DNA of 5,883 bases from Candidatus Atribacter hydrocarboniphilus (GTDB lineage: Bacteria > Atribacterota > Atribacteria > Atribacterales > Atribacteraceae), in the NCBI GenBank assembly GCA_003542295.1, contig DPKX01000245.1, positions 1 through 5,883 of the forward strand, in the 5' to 3' direction. Positions within the stretch are counted from its first letter, which is position 1; each line of letters begins with the position of its first letter. Both the position numbers and the translations under genes were made by a program. A model generated the notes under the pieces. The model was not told the DNA's origin. It was given only the letters and a program-made list of their open reading frames with translations, and searched no databases. Shown here one piece after another: positions 1 to 4,704 of the stretch.

Positions 1-18
1 TATCAATACCTTATTCAT
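1..18 (-). CDS. pyrC: Start of probable dihydroorotase PyrC (partial, runs off left edge)
   Basis: An ATG at 18-16 on the minus strand overlaps the pyrB stop codon in an ATGA arrangement and opens a frame reading MNKVLI to the edge of the window. Dihydroorotases of the PyrC type often begin with a short beta strand of this kind (M-K-x-L-I-K-N-G), and pyrC commonly follows pyrB in Gram-positive-type pyr operons. A run of eight G at 33-26 lies about 7 bases upstream and could act as ribosome binding site. Only six codons are visible, so identity rests mainly on position. The 4-base overlap implies translational coupling with pyrB. PyrC would convert carbamoyl-aspartate, the PyrB product, to dihydroorotate in the cytoplasm. 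Confidence 0.55.
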
Positions 19-944
19 CCGTTTGCCCCCCCCAAGATAAGAGTTTCTAAAACCGCCATACGGATGGCTAATCCACAACTTACCTGCTCTTCAATCAGGG
101 AATTCTCCTCTTCAACCAAAGATGAATCGATTTCCAACCCCCGATTGACCGGCCCAGGATGCATAATTTTTTTCCAACGGCCATCAGGATCCTTCGGTTT
201 TTCTTTCAGACCAAAGAAACTGGCATATTCCTTGGCACTGGGGAAAAATCCCGCTTCCTGACGTTCTTTTTGGATGCGAAGTAAATAAACCACGTCGGCT
301 TGTCGGATCGCTTCTTCTACAGGATAAACAACTTGGCCTTCCAATACTTCAATACCCTTTGGGATGAGGGTTGGCGGTCCGGAAAAAATGACCTGACTTC
401 CTAATTTTTTGAGTCCTATACTCAGCGAACGGGCAACTCGACTATGGAGAATGTCTCCAATAATGGCTACGGTATTTCGGGTAAAATCAATTCCATCTCT
501 TTCCATGGTGAGCAAATCAAGAAGGGCTTGAGTAGGATGTTCCCTCATTCCATCACCAGCATTGATTATATGAAAAGGGAGAAACTGGGATATATAGATG
601 GGAATCCCACTGGATCGATGGCGAATAACCAAAGCATCCACTTTCATCCGCGCTAGAGTTCGCACCGTATCACGGAAGCTCTCACCCTTATTTAAACTGC
701 TCAATTCATTGGTAAAGTTTACCACCTCCATCCCCAAAAGTTTTCCGGCCATTTCGAAAGATACCCGAGTTCGAGTGCTCGCTTCAAAAAATAGGTTAAT
801 AAGATAATAGCCTGATAATCGCGTTAACTGTTTTGGAGATTGTTCTAACCACTCGCGGTATTGATTTCCTTTCTCAAGAAGAATTCTAATTTCTTCACCG
901 CTCAATTGATCAATACCCAATAAGTGTTTATGTTTCCATTTCAC
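15..944 (-). CDS. pyrB: Aspartate carbamoyltransferase catalytic subunit PyrB
   Basis: This cytoplasmic enzyme condenses carbamoyl phosphate and aspartate to N-carbamoyl-aspartate, the committed step of de novo pyrimidine synthesis. The 309-residue product has the full family length (about 300-310). The carbamoyl-phosphate domain carries FFEASTRTR at 52-60 and the mobile-loop lysine in LNKGESFRDT (K86). The hinge region has HPTQALLDL at 136-144, followed by GDILHSRVARS at 163-173. The aspartate domain has LLRIQKER at 221-228 and HPGPVNRG at 262-269. The HPGPVNRG form is typical of Bacillus/Aquifex-type enzymes rather than E. coli. The start is GTG at 944-942, with AAGGGGG at 961-955 as Shine-Dalgarno; a TAA stop lies in frame 13 codons upstream, so no longer start exists except near-cognate codons. 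No pyrI regulatory subunit is visible. It overlaps the presumed pyrC by 4 bases, and a 15-codon ORF overlaps its start. Confidence 0.97.
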   Translation of the reverse strand: MKWKHKHLLGIDQLSGEEIRILLEKGNQYREWLEQSPKQLTRLSGYYLINLFFEASTRTRVSFEMAGKLLGMEVVNFTNELSSLNKGESFRDTVRTLARMKVDALVIRHRSSGIPIYISQFLPFHIINAGDGMREHPTQALLDLLTMERDGIDFTRNTVAIIGDILHSRVARSLSIGLKKLGSQVIFSGPPTLIPKGIEVLEGQVVYPVEEAIRQADVVYLLRIQKERQEAGFFPSAKEYASFFGLKEKPKDPDGRWKKIMHPGPVNRGLEIDSSLVEEENSLIEEQVSCGLAIRMAVLETLILGGANG

Positions 945-988
945 TCCCCATTGACCCCCTTCTTTCTTGTAAATATTACTTTATTCAT
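941..988 (-). CDS. Candidate 15-codon upstream ORF overlapping the pyrB start
   Basis: An ATG at 988-986 opens a short frame, MNKVIFTRKKGVNGE, ending in TGA at 943-941. Its stop overlaps the pyrB GTG start by four bases (GTGA). A purine-rich AAAGGGAGAGGA lies directly upstream at 1000-989 and could serve as ribosome binding site, though the spacing is short. If translated, it would deliver ribosomes to the pyrB start by termination-reinitiation, or serve as a leader peptide sensing nucleotide supply as in enterobacterial pyrBI. No known leader family is recognised. It could equally be a chance ORF, since short frames with a nearby purine run are common in such leaders; the exact 4-base overlap is the main argument for it. 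Confidence 0.3.
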   Translation of the reverse strand: MNKVIFTRKKGVNGE

Positions 989-991
989 TCC

Positions 992-1010
992 TCTCCCTTT
1001 GGATAAAGGA
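992..1010. repeat. Degenerate copy of CCCTTT/AAAGG palindromic repeat
   Basis: On the plus strand the ten bases TCTCCCTTTG at 992-1001 are identical to 1060-1069 in the neighbouring palindrome, and both are followed within two bases by TAAAGG. Here CCTTT (996-1000) and AAAGG (1005-1009) flank the four-base loop GGAT. In the pyrB-sense RNA this small hairpin would include the purine run that precedes the short upstream ORF. Probably a decayed second copy of the same dispersed element, but it is short enough for chance to contribute. Confidence 0.4.
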
Positions 1011-1050
1011 AGATGTTTCGAGATTTGATTTTTATTCAGTTCCTTCAAAA

Positions 1051-1079
1051 CCCCCTTTATCTCCCTTTGCTAAAGGGGG
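1051..1079. repeat. Perfect 9-bp inverted repeat, probable dispersed palindromic element
   Basis: CCCCCTTTA at 1051-1059 and TAAAGGGGG at 1071-1079 are exact reverse complements separated by an 11-base loop, TCTCCCTTTGC. The CCCCCTTTA...TAAAGGGGGA form resembles small intergenic palindromes scattered in many bacterial genomes; that resemblance is from memory and not from a search. In the pyrB direction the stem is followed by TTTTG (1050-1046), so it could also work as a weak terminator or attenuator. The loop AAAGGG (1068-1063, minus) can instead pair with CCCTTT of the first arm (1077-1072), giving an alternative smaller hairpin. Confidence 0.55.
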
Positions 1080-1213
1080 AGATTGGCTCTTGAGTTTATT
1101 TTCCATCCTCACCTAGAGCCCGCTATGCAACATGAAGATCTATTCTTCTATTGTGGGGTTGCAATGTGTATTAATCACTCTTTTAAAAGGGACTATAGAC
1201 AATGATTTTTGGC

Positions 1214-1256
1214 AAAAAAAAGTCCATCTTTCCTGAAACCAGGAAAAGATGGACTT
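1214..1256 (-). terminator. Strong intrinsic terminator upstream of pyrB
   Basis: On the minus strand a 16-bp stem is formed by 1256-1240 and 1235-1220, with a single bulged base at 1244 and a four-base loop at 1239-1236. The stem ends in GGACTT and runs straight into a tract of T (1221-1214). No T-tract lies on the plus-strand side, so it acts only in the pyrB direction. It lies about 50 bases after the presumed start site of the promoter at 1343-1315 and about 270 bases before pyrB. It therefore terminates either a small RNA of about 95 bases or a regulated pyr leader. No protein gene that it could be ending is convincing on this strand. Confidence 0.85.
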
Positions 1257-1309
1257 CCCAAATTGATTTTTAGTATAGGCTTTCTCTTTTTCCAACATAC
1301 CACAACCCC
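1214..1309 (-). ncRNA. Candidate small RNA or attenuated leader of the pyr operon
   Basis: This is the roughly 96-base transcript predicted between the promoter at 1343-1315 (start site about 1309) and the terminator at 1256-1214. It begins with a G-rich stretch (GGGGTTGTGG), then a purine-rich segment GGAAAAAGAGAAAG at 1293-1280, then the terminator stem. GGAAAAAGA can pair, with one bulge, with TCTTTTCC in the ascending arm (1249-1242), giving a plausible antiterminator that would compete with the terminator. A 52-codon ORF starting at ATG 1298-1296 (MLEKEKAYTKNQ...) runs across the terminator but lacks a good ribosome binding site and is probably not real. I do not recognise an Rfam family, and the PyrR-binding consensus is not clearly present. 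Confidence 0.4.
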
Positions 1310-1314
1310 GAATA

Positions 1315-1343
1315 AGGATACTCATTTCAATGTTTCATGTCAA
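1315..1343 (-). promoter_or_regulatory. Sigma-70 promoter reading toward pyrB
   Basis: On the minus strand a perfect -35 box TTGACA at 1343-1338 is followed, after an optimal 17-base spacer, by TATCCT at 1320-1315 (4 of 6 matches to the -10 consensus). The expected start is near 1309. It drives the short RNA ending at the 1256-1214 terminator and, with readthrough, pyrB and pyrC. No equally good promoter was found between the terminator and pyrB. Confidence 0.6.
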
Positions 1344-1379
1344 TTATTTTTCCAGAGAATTTTTATCAATTATCTTCTC

Positions 1380-1408
1380 TTGTCAGGGTTAAAATTGAAT
1401 GCTAATCT
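1380..1408 (+). promoter_or_regulatory. Candidate promoter for xylB
   Basis: TTGTCA at 1380-1385 (5 of 6 matches to the -35 consensus) and TAATCT at 1403-1408 are separated by 17 bases. The predicted start would lie about 30 bases before the xylB ATG, leaving a short leader with GGGAGGAGGA at 1429-1438. The -10 match is modest. Its upstream edge lies only about 40 bases from the -35 box of the divergent pyr promoter. No clear operator palindrome was seen overlapping it. Confidence 0.4.
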
Positions 1409-1443
1409 TAAATTGACTAATACCTTTTGGGAGGAGGATTGCA

Positions 1444-2928
1444 ATGTCTTCTTTTATTGGAATCGACTTAGGGACCCAAAGTGTTAAAGTAGTTCTGTAT
1501 AGTGAGGCAGGGCATCTTCTATCCCTGGCACAACGGGATTATCCCATCTTAACTCCACAATTAGGATTTGCTGAACAAGAACCCGAAGTATGGTGGAAGC
1601 AAACTTTTTCAGCATTACAGGAAGTTATTCATTCGGTTTCAAATCGAGAAATCAAAGCGGTAAGTTTTTCTGGTCAAATGCACGGTCTGGTCATGTTGGA
1701 TAAAAATTATAAACCGGTTTGTCCGGCGATCATCTGGGCAGATCAAAGAAGTGAAAAAGAAGTTCATTTTATACGAGAAAAACTGGGACCTCGTTTGGCT
1801 CCTATCGCCGGAAGTGATATTGCAACTGGTTTTATGGCTGCTTCATTGTGTTGGATAAAAAAACACCGTCCTGAATTATATGAGAAAACTCATTGGGTTA
1901 TATTGCCAAAGGATTATCTCAAAATAAAATTAGGGCTTGAGCCATCGTCAGATGTCGCCGACGCTGCCTCTACCCTTCTCTTTGATATCAAACAAAGAAA
2001 CTGGTCGGATGAAATCATTAAAGAGCTTGATTTAAAACCATCCTTATTCCCTCCCATATACGAATCAGCCCAAATTATCGGACAAGTCTCTCCAACAGTT
2101 CAAAATGAACTGGGAATCACGGGAGATGCTTTCGTAATAGCCGGAGCCGGTGATCAACATTGTGCAGCATTGGGAAATGGGATTATCAACGAAGGAGAAA
2201 TCCTCATCACCATAGGGACTGGTGGGCAGGTTTTTACTGCCATCCAAAAACCGATTGTTGACAGCTTGTTAAGAATTCATACCTTTTGCCACGCAGTACC
2301 TCAAACCTGGCATTTATTGGGAGCGTCGCTTTGTGCTGGACTCTCTTTAAGCTGGTTTAAAAAATCAGTTCTTGACAACAATCATCACACCTTCGATTAT
2401 TCAACACTGGATGAAGAAGCTGCTCGGGGAATAGTTGGAACCAATGGCTTGATATTTCTCCCTTATTTAATTGGTGAAAGAACCCCTCACCGCGATTCAT
2501 TAGCTCGTGGTGCTTTTATCAATCTCCACCTCACCCATCAGCGAGGAGATATGGTTCGAGCTATTATGGAGGGAGTAAGTATGGCAATCAAAGACTCGGT
2601 CAGCATTTTTGAAGAACTGGGTATTCAGAGGAAGAAATTCATCTTTGCTGGCGGCGGGGCTAAAAGCTTGCTATGGAGATCGATCCTTTCTTCTTTCCTT
2701 GAACATCCCCTTCAAACCACTAAAGTAAAGGAAGAGGCTGCTACTGGAGCCGCCATCTTGGCTATGGTTGGGAGTGACCATTTTCACAACTTTAACGAAG
2801 CGGTTGAGCAAATAATCCGCTATGATTCACCGGTCAATCCTCAAAATCAATGGTTTGAGATTTATAGAGAGAGATACCAAACCTATCGTTCGTTATATTC
2901 TGCCCTCAAGCCCTTTTTTCCTCAATAA
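1444..2928 (+). CDS. xylB: Xylulokinase XylB (FGGY family)
   Basis: This kinase phosphorylates D-xylulose with ATP to D-xylulose 5-phosphate, feeding the pentose phosphate pathway in the cytoplasm. The 494-residue product matches the usual length (about 480-500). The N-terminal actin-like domain begins with IGIDLGTQSVK (D8, phosphate-loop GTQS 10-13). SGQMHGLV at 76-83 is the xylulokinase sugar-binding signature, followed by IIWADQRS at 97-103. AGAGDQHCAALG at 233-244 contains the catalytic base (D237). The C-terminal domain has the nucleotide-binding turn TIGTGGQ at 256-262, LPYLIGERTPH at 339-349 and AGGGAKS at 402-408. The ATG start is 6 bases after AGGAGG (1432-1437). It stands alone, with no xylA or transporter in view, divergent from pyrB and convergent with the next operon. 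The xylulokinase motifs make the substrate likely, but related ketoses are possible. Confidence 0.93.
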   Translation: MSSFIGIDLGTQSVKVVLYSEAGHLLSLAQRDYPILTPQLGFAEQEPEVWWKQTFSALQEVIHSVSNREIKAVSFSGQMHGLVMLDKNYKPVCPAIIWADQRSEKEVHFIREKLGPRLAPIAGSDIATGFMAASLCWIKKHRPELYEKTHWVILPKDYLKIKLGLEPSSDVADAASTLLFDIKQRNWSDEIIKELDLKPSLFPPIYESAQIIGQVSPTVQNELGITGDAFVIAGAGDQHCAALGNGIINEGEILITIGTGGQVFTAIQKPIVDSLLRIHTFCHAVPQTWHLLGASLCAGLSLSWFKKSVLDNNHHTFDYSTLDEEAARGIVGTNGLIFLPYLIGERTPHRDSLARGAFINLHLTHQRGDMVRAIMEGVSMAIKDSVSIFEELGIQRKKFIFAGGGAKSLLWRSILSSFLEHPLQTTKVKEEAATGAAILAMVGSDHFHNFNEAVEQIIRYDSPVNPQNQWFEIYRERYQTYRSLYSALKPFFPQ

Positions 2929-2975
2929 ATTCTTAGGTCACTTCGTGCCATAGATGAAAATGCAAATCCAAGATT

Positions 2976-2995
2976 CGACATGTCATGGCATGTCG
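2976..2995. repeat. Near-perfect 20-base palindrome in convergent intergenic region
   Basis: CGACATGTCATGGCATGTCG reads the same on both strands at 18 of 20 positions; the outer seven bases (CGACATG/CATGTCG) pair exactly. It lies 48 bases after the xylB stop and 20 bases before a larger stem-loop. No T-tract follows on either strand, so it is not a usual terminator. It may be part of a dispersed palindromic repeat or a protein-binding site; its position between convergent genes favours the former. Confidence 0.5.
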
Positions 2996-3014
2996 CTACC
3001 TTAAACGGGCATAA

Positions 3015-3062
3015 TCAATCAAGCCCCTACATTTTTTAATTCTTTTGTAGGGGCTTGATTGA
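3015..3062. repeat. 17-bp perfect stem-loop between convergent genes
   Basis: The arms at 3015-3031 (TCAATCAAGCCCCTACA) and 3046-3062 are exact reverse complements around a 14-base T-rich loop. The stem is very stable, but neither strand has a T-tract after it, so it is not a canonical intrinsic terminator, although it could stop or stabilise the converging transcripts of xylB and the minus-strand operon. The GTAGGGGC core is reminiscent of small palindromic repeats dispersed in many bacterial genomes (recollection, not a search). AGGGGCTT occurs again at 3065-3072, 16 bases after 3049-3056. The remainder of 2929-3126 shows no gene. Confidence 0.65.
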
Positions 3063-3126
3063 ACAGGGGCTTTCAAGGCAGTATTTTTAGACATATGACA
3101 AAACTGAATATTCTATTGGTTTGAAC

Positions 3127-4071
3127 TCAGGAGCGAAAGCTATTGGAAATATTTTCAACGCGATTGAAAAGATCGTCAGTAATATCAACATGAAAAACCT
3201 CGGCAATCACTTGGGTCCACCCATGAATAAAGTATATCCACCCATCTTCAACGGACAGATTTTTCTTTTCTTTTTGGCGGAGTGCTTGGTGCATAAAGAG
3301 GAGATCGCCTCGATAATTAATTTCCCATACTAAGCTATTTTGAGGAAATTCACATTGATTAGAAAGCGGTGACCCTGGTCGATCTTTTCCTAAGCCAGTT
3401 GCATTAACGATGAGAGAATAGGGTTTCATATTTTTTAGGATGTTATCATTGACAGCTACATCTGGACAATGATGGTATTCAATGGGTGCTTCGGGACAGA
3501 GAATTTTCATAATTTCCTTCATGGACTCTAGCCGTGGTGTGCTACGATTGGCGACATACATTTTTGATGGGATATTTAATCCTTTGTTTTGATCAAATAG
3601 ATAGGCGGCTATCGCTCGGGCGCTTCCTCCGGCTCCCATAATGAATACCTCACCACCGTGATCACGCCAAAAATTTTTCGGCACAAAAGCTTCTAATGCT
3701 AAGCCACACGATATTGGATCTTTGGCATGCCCTGCTAATCGACCATCTTTTTTAGAAATTGAGGAAAGCTCTCCAAAAGCCTGGGCATAGGGGTCAAGAA
3801 ATTCAAATAAATCCTTGCAGGCATTATACAAATCAATCTTATGGGTGGTTACCAATGCTCCTAAAGAAAGAGGGTCATCTTTTATAAAGGAAACTGCTTT
3901 ACGGTAATCTTCTTCTGGTGCATGAATGGTAATATCAATTCCTTTTAGAACGGCTCCATCTAAACCCAACTCTTTTGCCCACAAGGGGAAAAGCTTCATG
4001 ATGGAAGACTTTTCAGTGGTAACACCGATAAAATACATGGTGGGTTGTGTAGCCTTATCAGGTAATTTCAA
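3127..4071 (-). CDS. Shikimate dehydrogenase-fold NAD(P)-dependent oxidoreductase, substrate unknown
   Basis: The 314-residue product has the two-domain layout of the AroE family. The N-terminal substrate domain carries GALVTTHK at 71-78, whose K78 matches the catalytic lysine. GHAKDP at 114-119 supplies D118, matching the catalytic aspartate. The Rossmann domain has GAGGSARA at 146-153, NRS at 175-177 (the NRT-like motif that binds the NADP 2'-phosphate) and NATGLG at 223-228. By eye, however, many shikimate contacts differ: the SxSP loop reads TEKSSIM (19-25), the NxT asparagine is L73, the NT pair is S103-S104, the residue before D118 is lysine instead of threonine, and the C-terminal glutamine appears as E291. 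It is also longer than typical AroE (about 270-290). The start is TTG, 7 bases after AAGGGGG; M12 is an alternative with poorer spacing. It is last in a tight operon with a sugar isomerase and kinase, suggesting a polyol, sugar or cyclitol dehydrogenase. Confidence 0.8.
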   Translation of the reverse strand: MKLPDKATQPTMYFIGVTTEKSSIMKLFPLWAKELGLDGAVLKGIDITIHAPEEDYRKAVSFIKDDPLSLGALVTTHKIDLYNACKDLFEFLDPYAQAFGELSSISKKDGRLAGHAKDPISCGLALEAFVPKNFWRDHGGEVFIMGAGGSARAIAAYLFDQNKGLNIPSKMYVANRSTPRLESMKEIMKILCPEAPIEYHHCPDVAVNDNILKNMKPYSLIVNATGLGKDRPGSPLSNQCEFPQNSLVWEINYRGDLLFMHQALRQKEKKNLSVEDGWIYFIHGWTQVIAEVFHVDITDDLFNRVENISNSFRS

Positions 4072-4083
4072 TCCAATTCCCCC

Positions 4084-4650
4084 TTATTTATTTTTCCGTT
4101 TTGGGTTGTCGACAACTGTAACCTTCCCATCAATTTCAACGACCAGTTTCGGATAACCTTGTTCTTCAATAGTGGCATAATCATGACCGGCATCGGCAGG
4201 GAAAATACAGTAAAAAACCAAAAGTTCGTCTCCAACATTCATGGTCCGGTGCGACCAATTAGGGGGGATGTAGGAAGCTGAACCAGGGAACATTTCTAAA
4301 ACTTCACAATCACCATCGGTAGATTCCATGATCAATCTCCCCTGTCCTCGTAAACAAAAGTAAATTTCGGCAGTACCGAGTTTTTCATGATAATGTCCCT
4401 TGGTAAGGAAATATTCATTCCCGATTTTTCCCGGGTAAATAATGGTTGTGCAGTGGCCTAAATGCCCTTGCTCTTCGGGTACATCAGCATAAATCACCTC
4501 ATAAACCAGTGGATCGCCCTTTTGGATTAATTCTTCAGCGGCTTGCGTGTCATAAAACATGTTTTTTACGTCACTGACTTTGCGAATAATTCGCTTACCG
4601 GGGTCCAGCGTCCCCGATTCAAAATTGATTACAACATTATAAGGTTTCAT
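4084..4650 (-). CDS. pgiA: Cupin-type glucose-6-phosphate isomerase
   Basis: This metal-dependent cupin enzyme interconverts glucose 6-phosphate and fructose 6-phosphate and is unrelated to classical PGI. The 188-residue product parallels the Pyrococcus furiosus enzyme (about 189 residues) from end to end as I recall it. Shared features include DPLVYEV, YPGKIG, TKGHYHEKLGTAEIY, IPPNWSHRT, PADAGHDY and the C-terminal VVDNP. The metal ligands align as H86, H88, E95 and H134, numbered from the start chosen here. I prefer ATG 4650-4648 because AAAGGA (4665-4660) is 9 bases upstream; the ATG at 4659-4657, three codons earlier, abuts that site. It follows the kinase by about 50 bases and precedes the oxidoreductase by 12, so all three are probably cotranscribed. 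In this context it may act on another phosphorylated aldose/ketose pair; the family assignment is firm, the in vivo substrate less so. Confidence 0.9.
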   Translation of the reverse strand: MKPYNVVINFESGTLDPGKRIIRKVSDVKNMFYDTQAAEELIQKGDPLVYEVIYADVPEEQGHLGHCTTIIYPGKIGNEYFLTKGHYHEKLGTAEIYFCLRGQGRLIMESTDGDCEVLEMFPGSASYIPPNWSHRTMNVGDELLVFYCIFPADAGHDYATIEEQGYPKLVVEIDGKVTVVDNPKRKNK

Positions 4651-4704
4651 AAAAATCATTCCTTTCTGAACTGAGGATAAGTGATACTGGATTCTATAAT
4701 CATT

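Noticed and set aside
993..1009. PyrR-binding anti-antiterminator (consensus around TCCAGAGAGG) before pyrB
   Set aside because: ATCCAAAGGGAGAGG is loosely similar, but the flanking stem and conserved loop order are not there, and no terminator follows directly as in PyrR-controlled leaders.
1180..1189. CTTTTAAAAG palindrome
   Set aside because: Ten-base AT-rich palindrome, expected by chance in this composition and not aligned with either promoter.
1192..1220. Second minus-strand promoter with TATAGT at 1197-1192, after the terminator
   Set aside because: The -10 is good, but at 17-base spacing the -35 is only the T-tract (TTTTTT), with no TTGACA-like box. Not strong enough to list, though it would let pyrB be transcribed independently of the leader.
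1140..1325. 61-codon minus-strand ORF (and its shorter form from ATG 1298-1296) across the terminator
   Set aside because: Its first ATG lies upstream of the predicted transcription start, the internal ATG lacks a good ribosome binding site, and part of the coding sequence is the terminator hairpin and T-tract. No recognisable protein features.
1209..1487. 92-codon plus-strand ORF overlapping the xylB start
   Set aside because: It runs through the minus-strand terminator, both promoters and the xylB ribosome binding site in another frame, with no Shine-Dalgarno and low-complexity, Phe/Asn-rich sequence. Chance ORF.
3015..3062. Bidirectional intrinsic terminator
   Set aside because: The stem is strong but no T-tract follows on either strand, so it was listed as a repeat or stem-loop.
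3121..3333. Plus-strand ORF inside the 3' end of the oxidoreductase gene, and similar antisense ORFs within pyrB, xylB and the oxidoreductase
   Set aside because: Shadow frames of well-supported genes, lacking ribosome binding sites and recognisable protein features.
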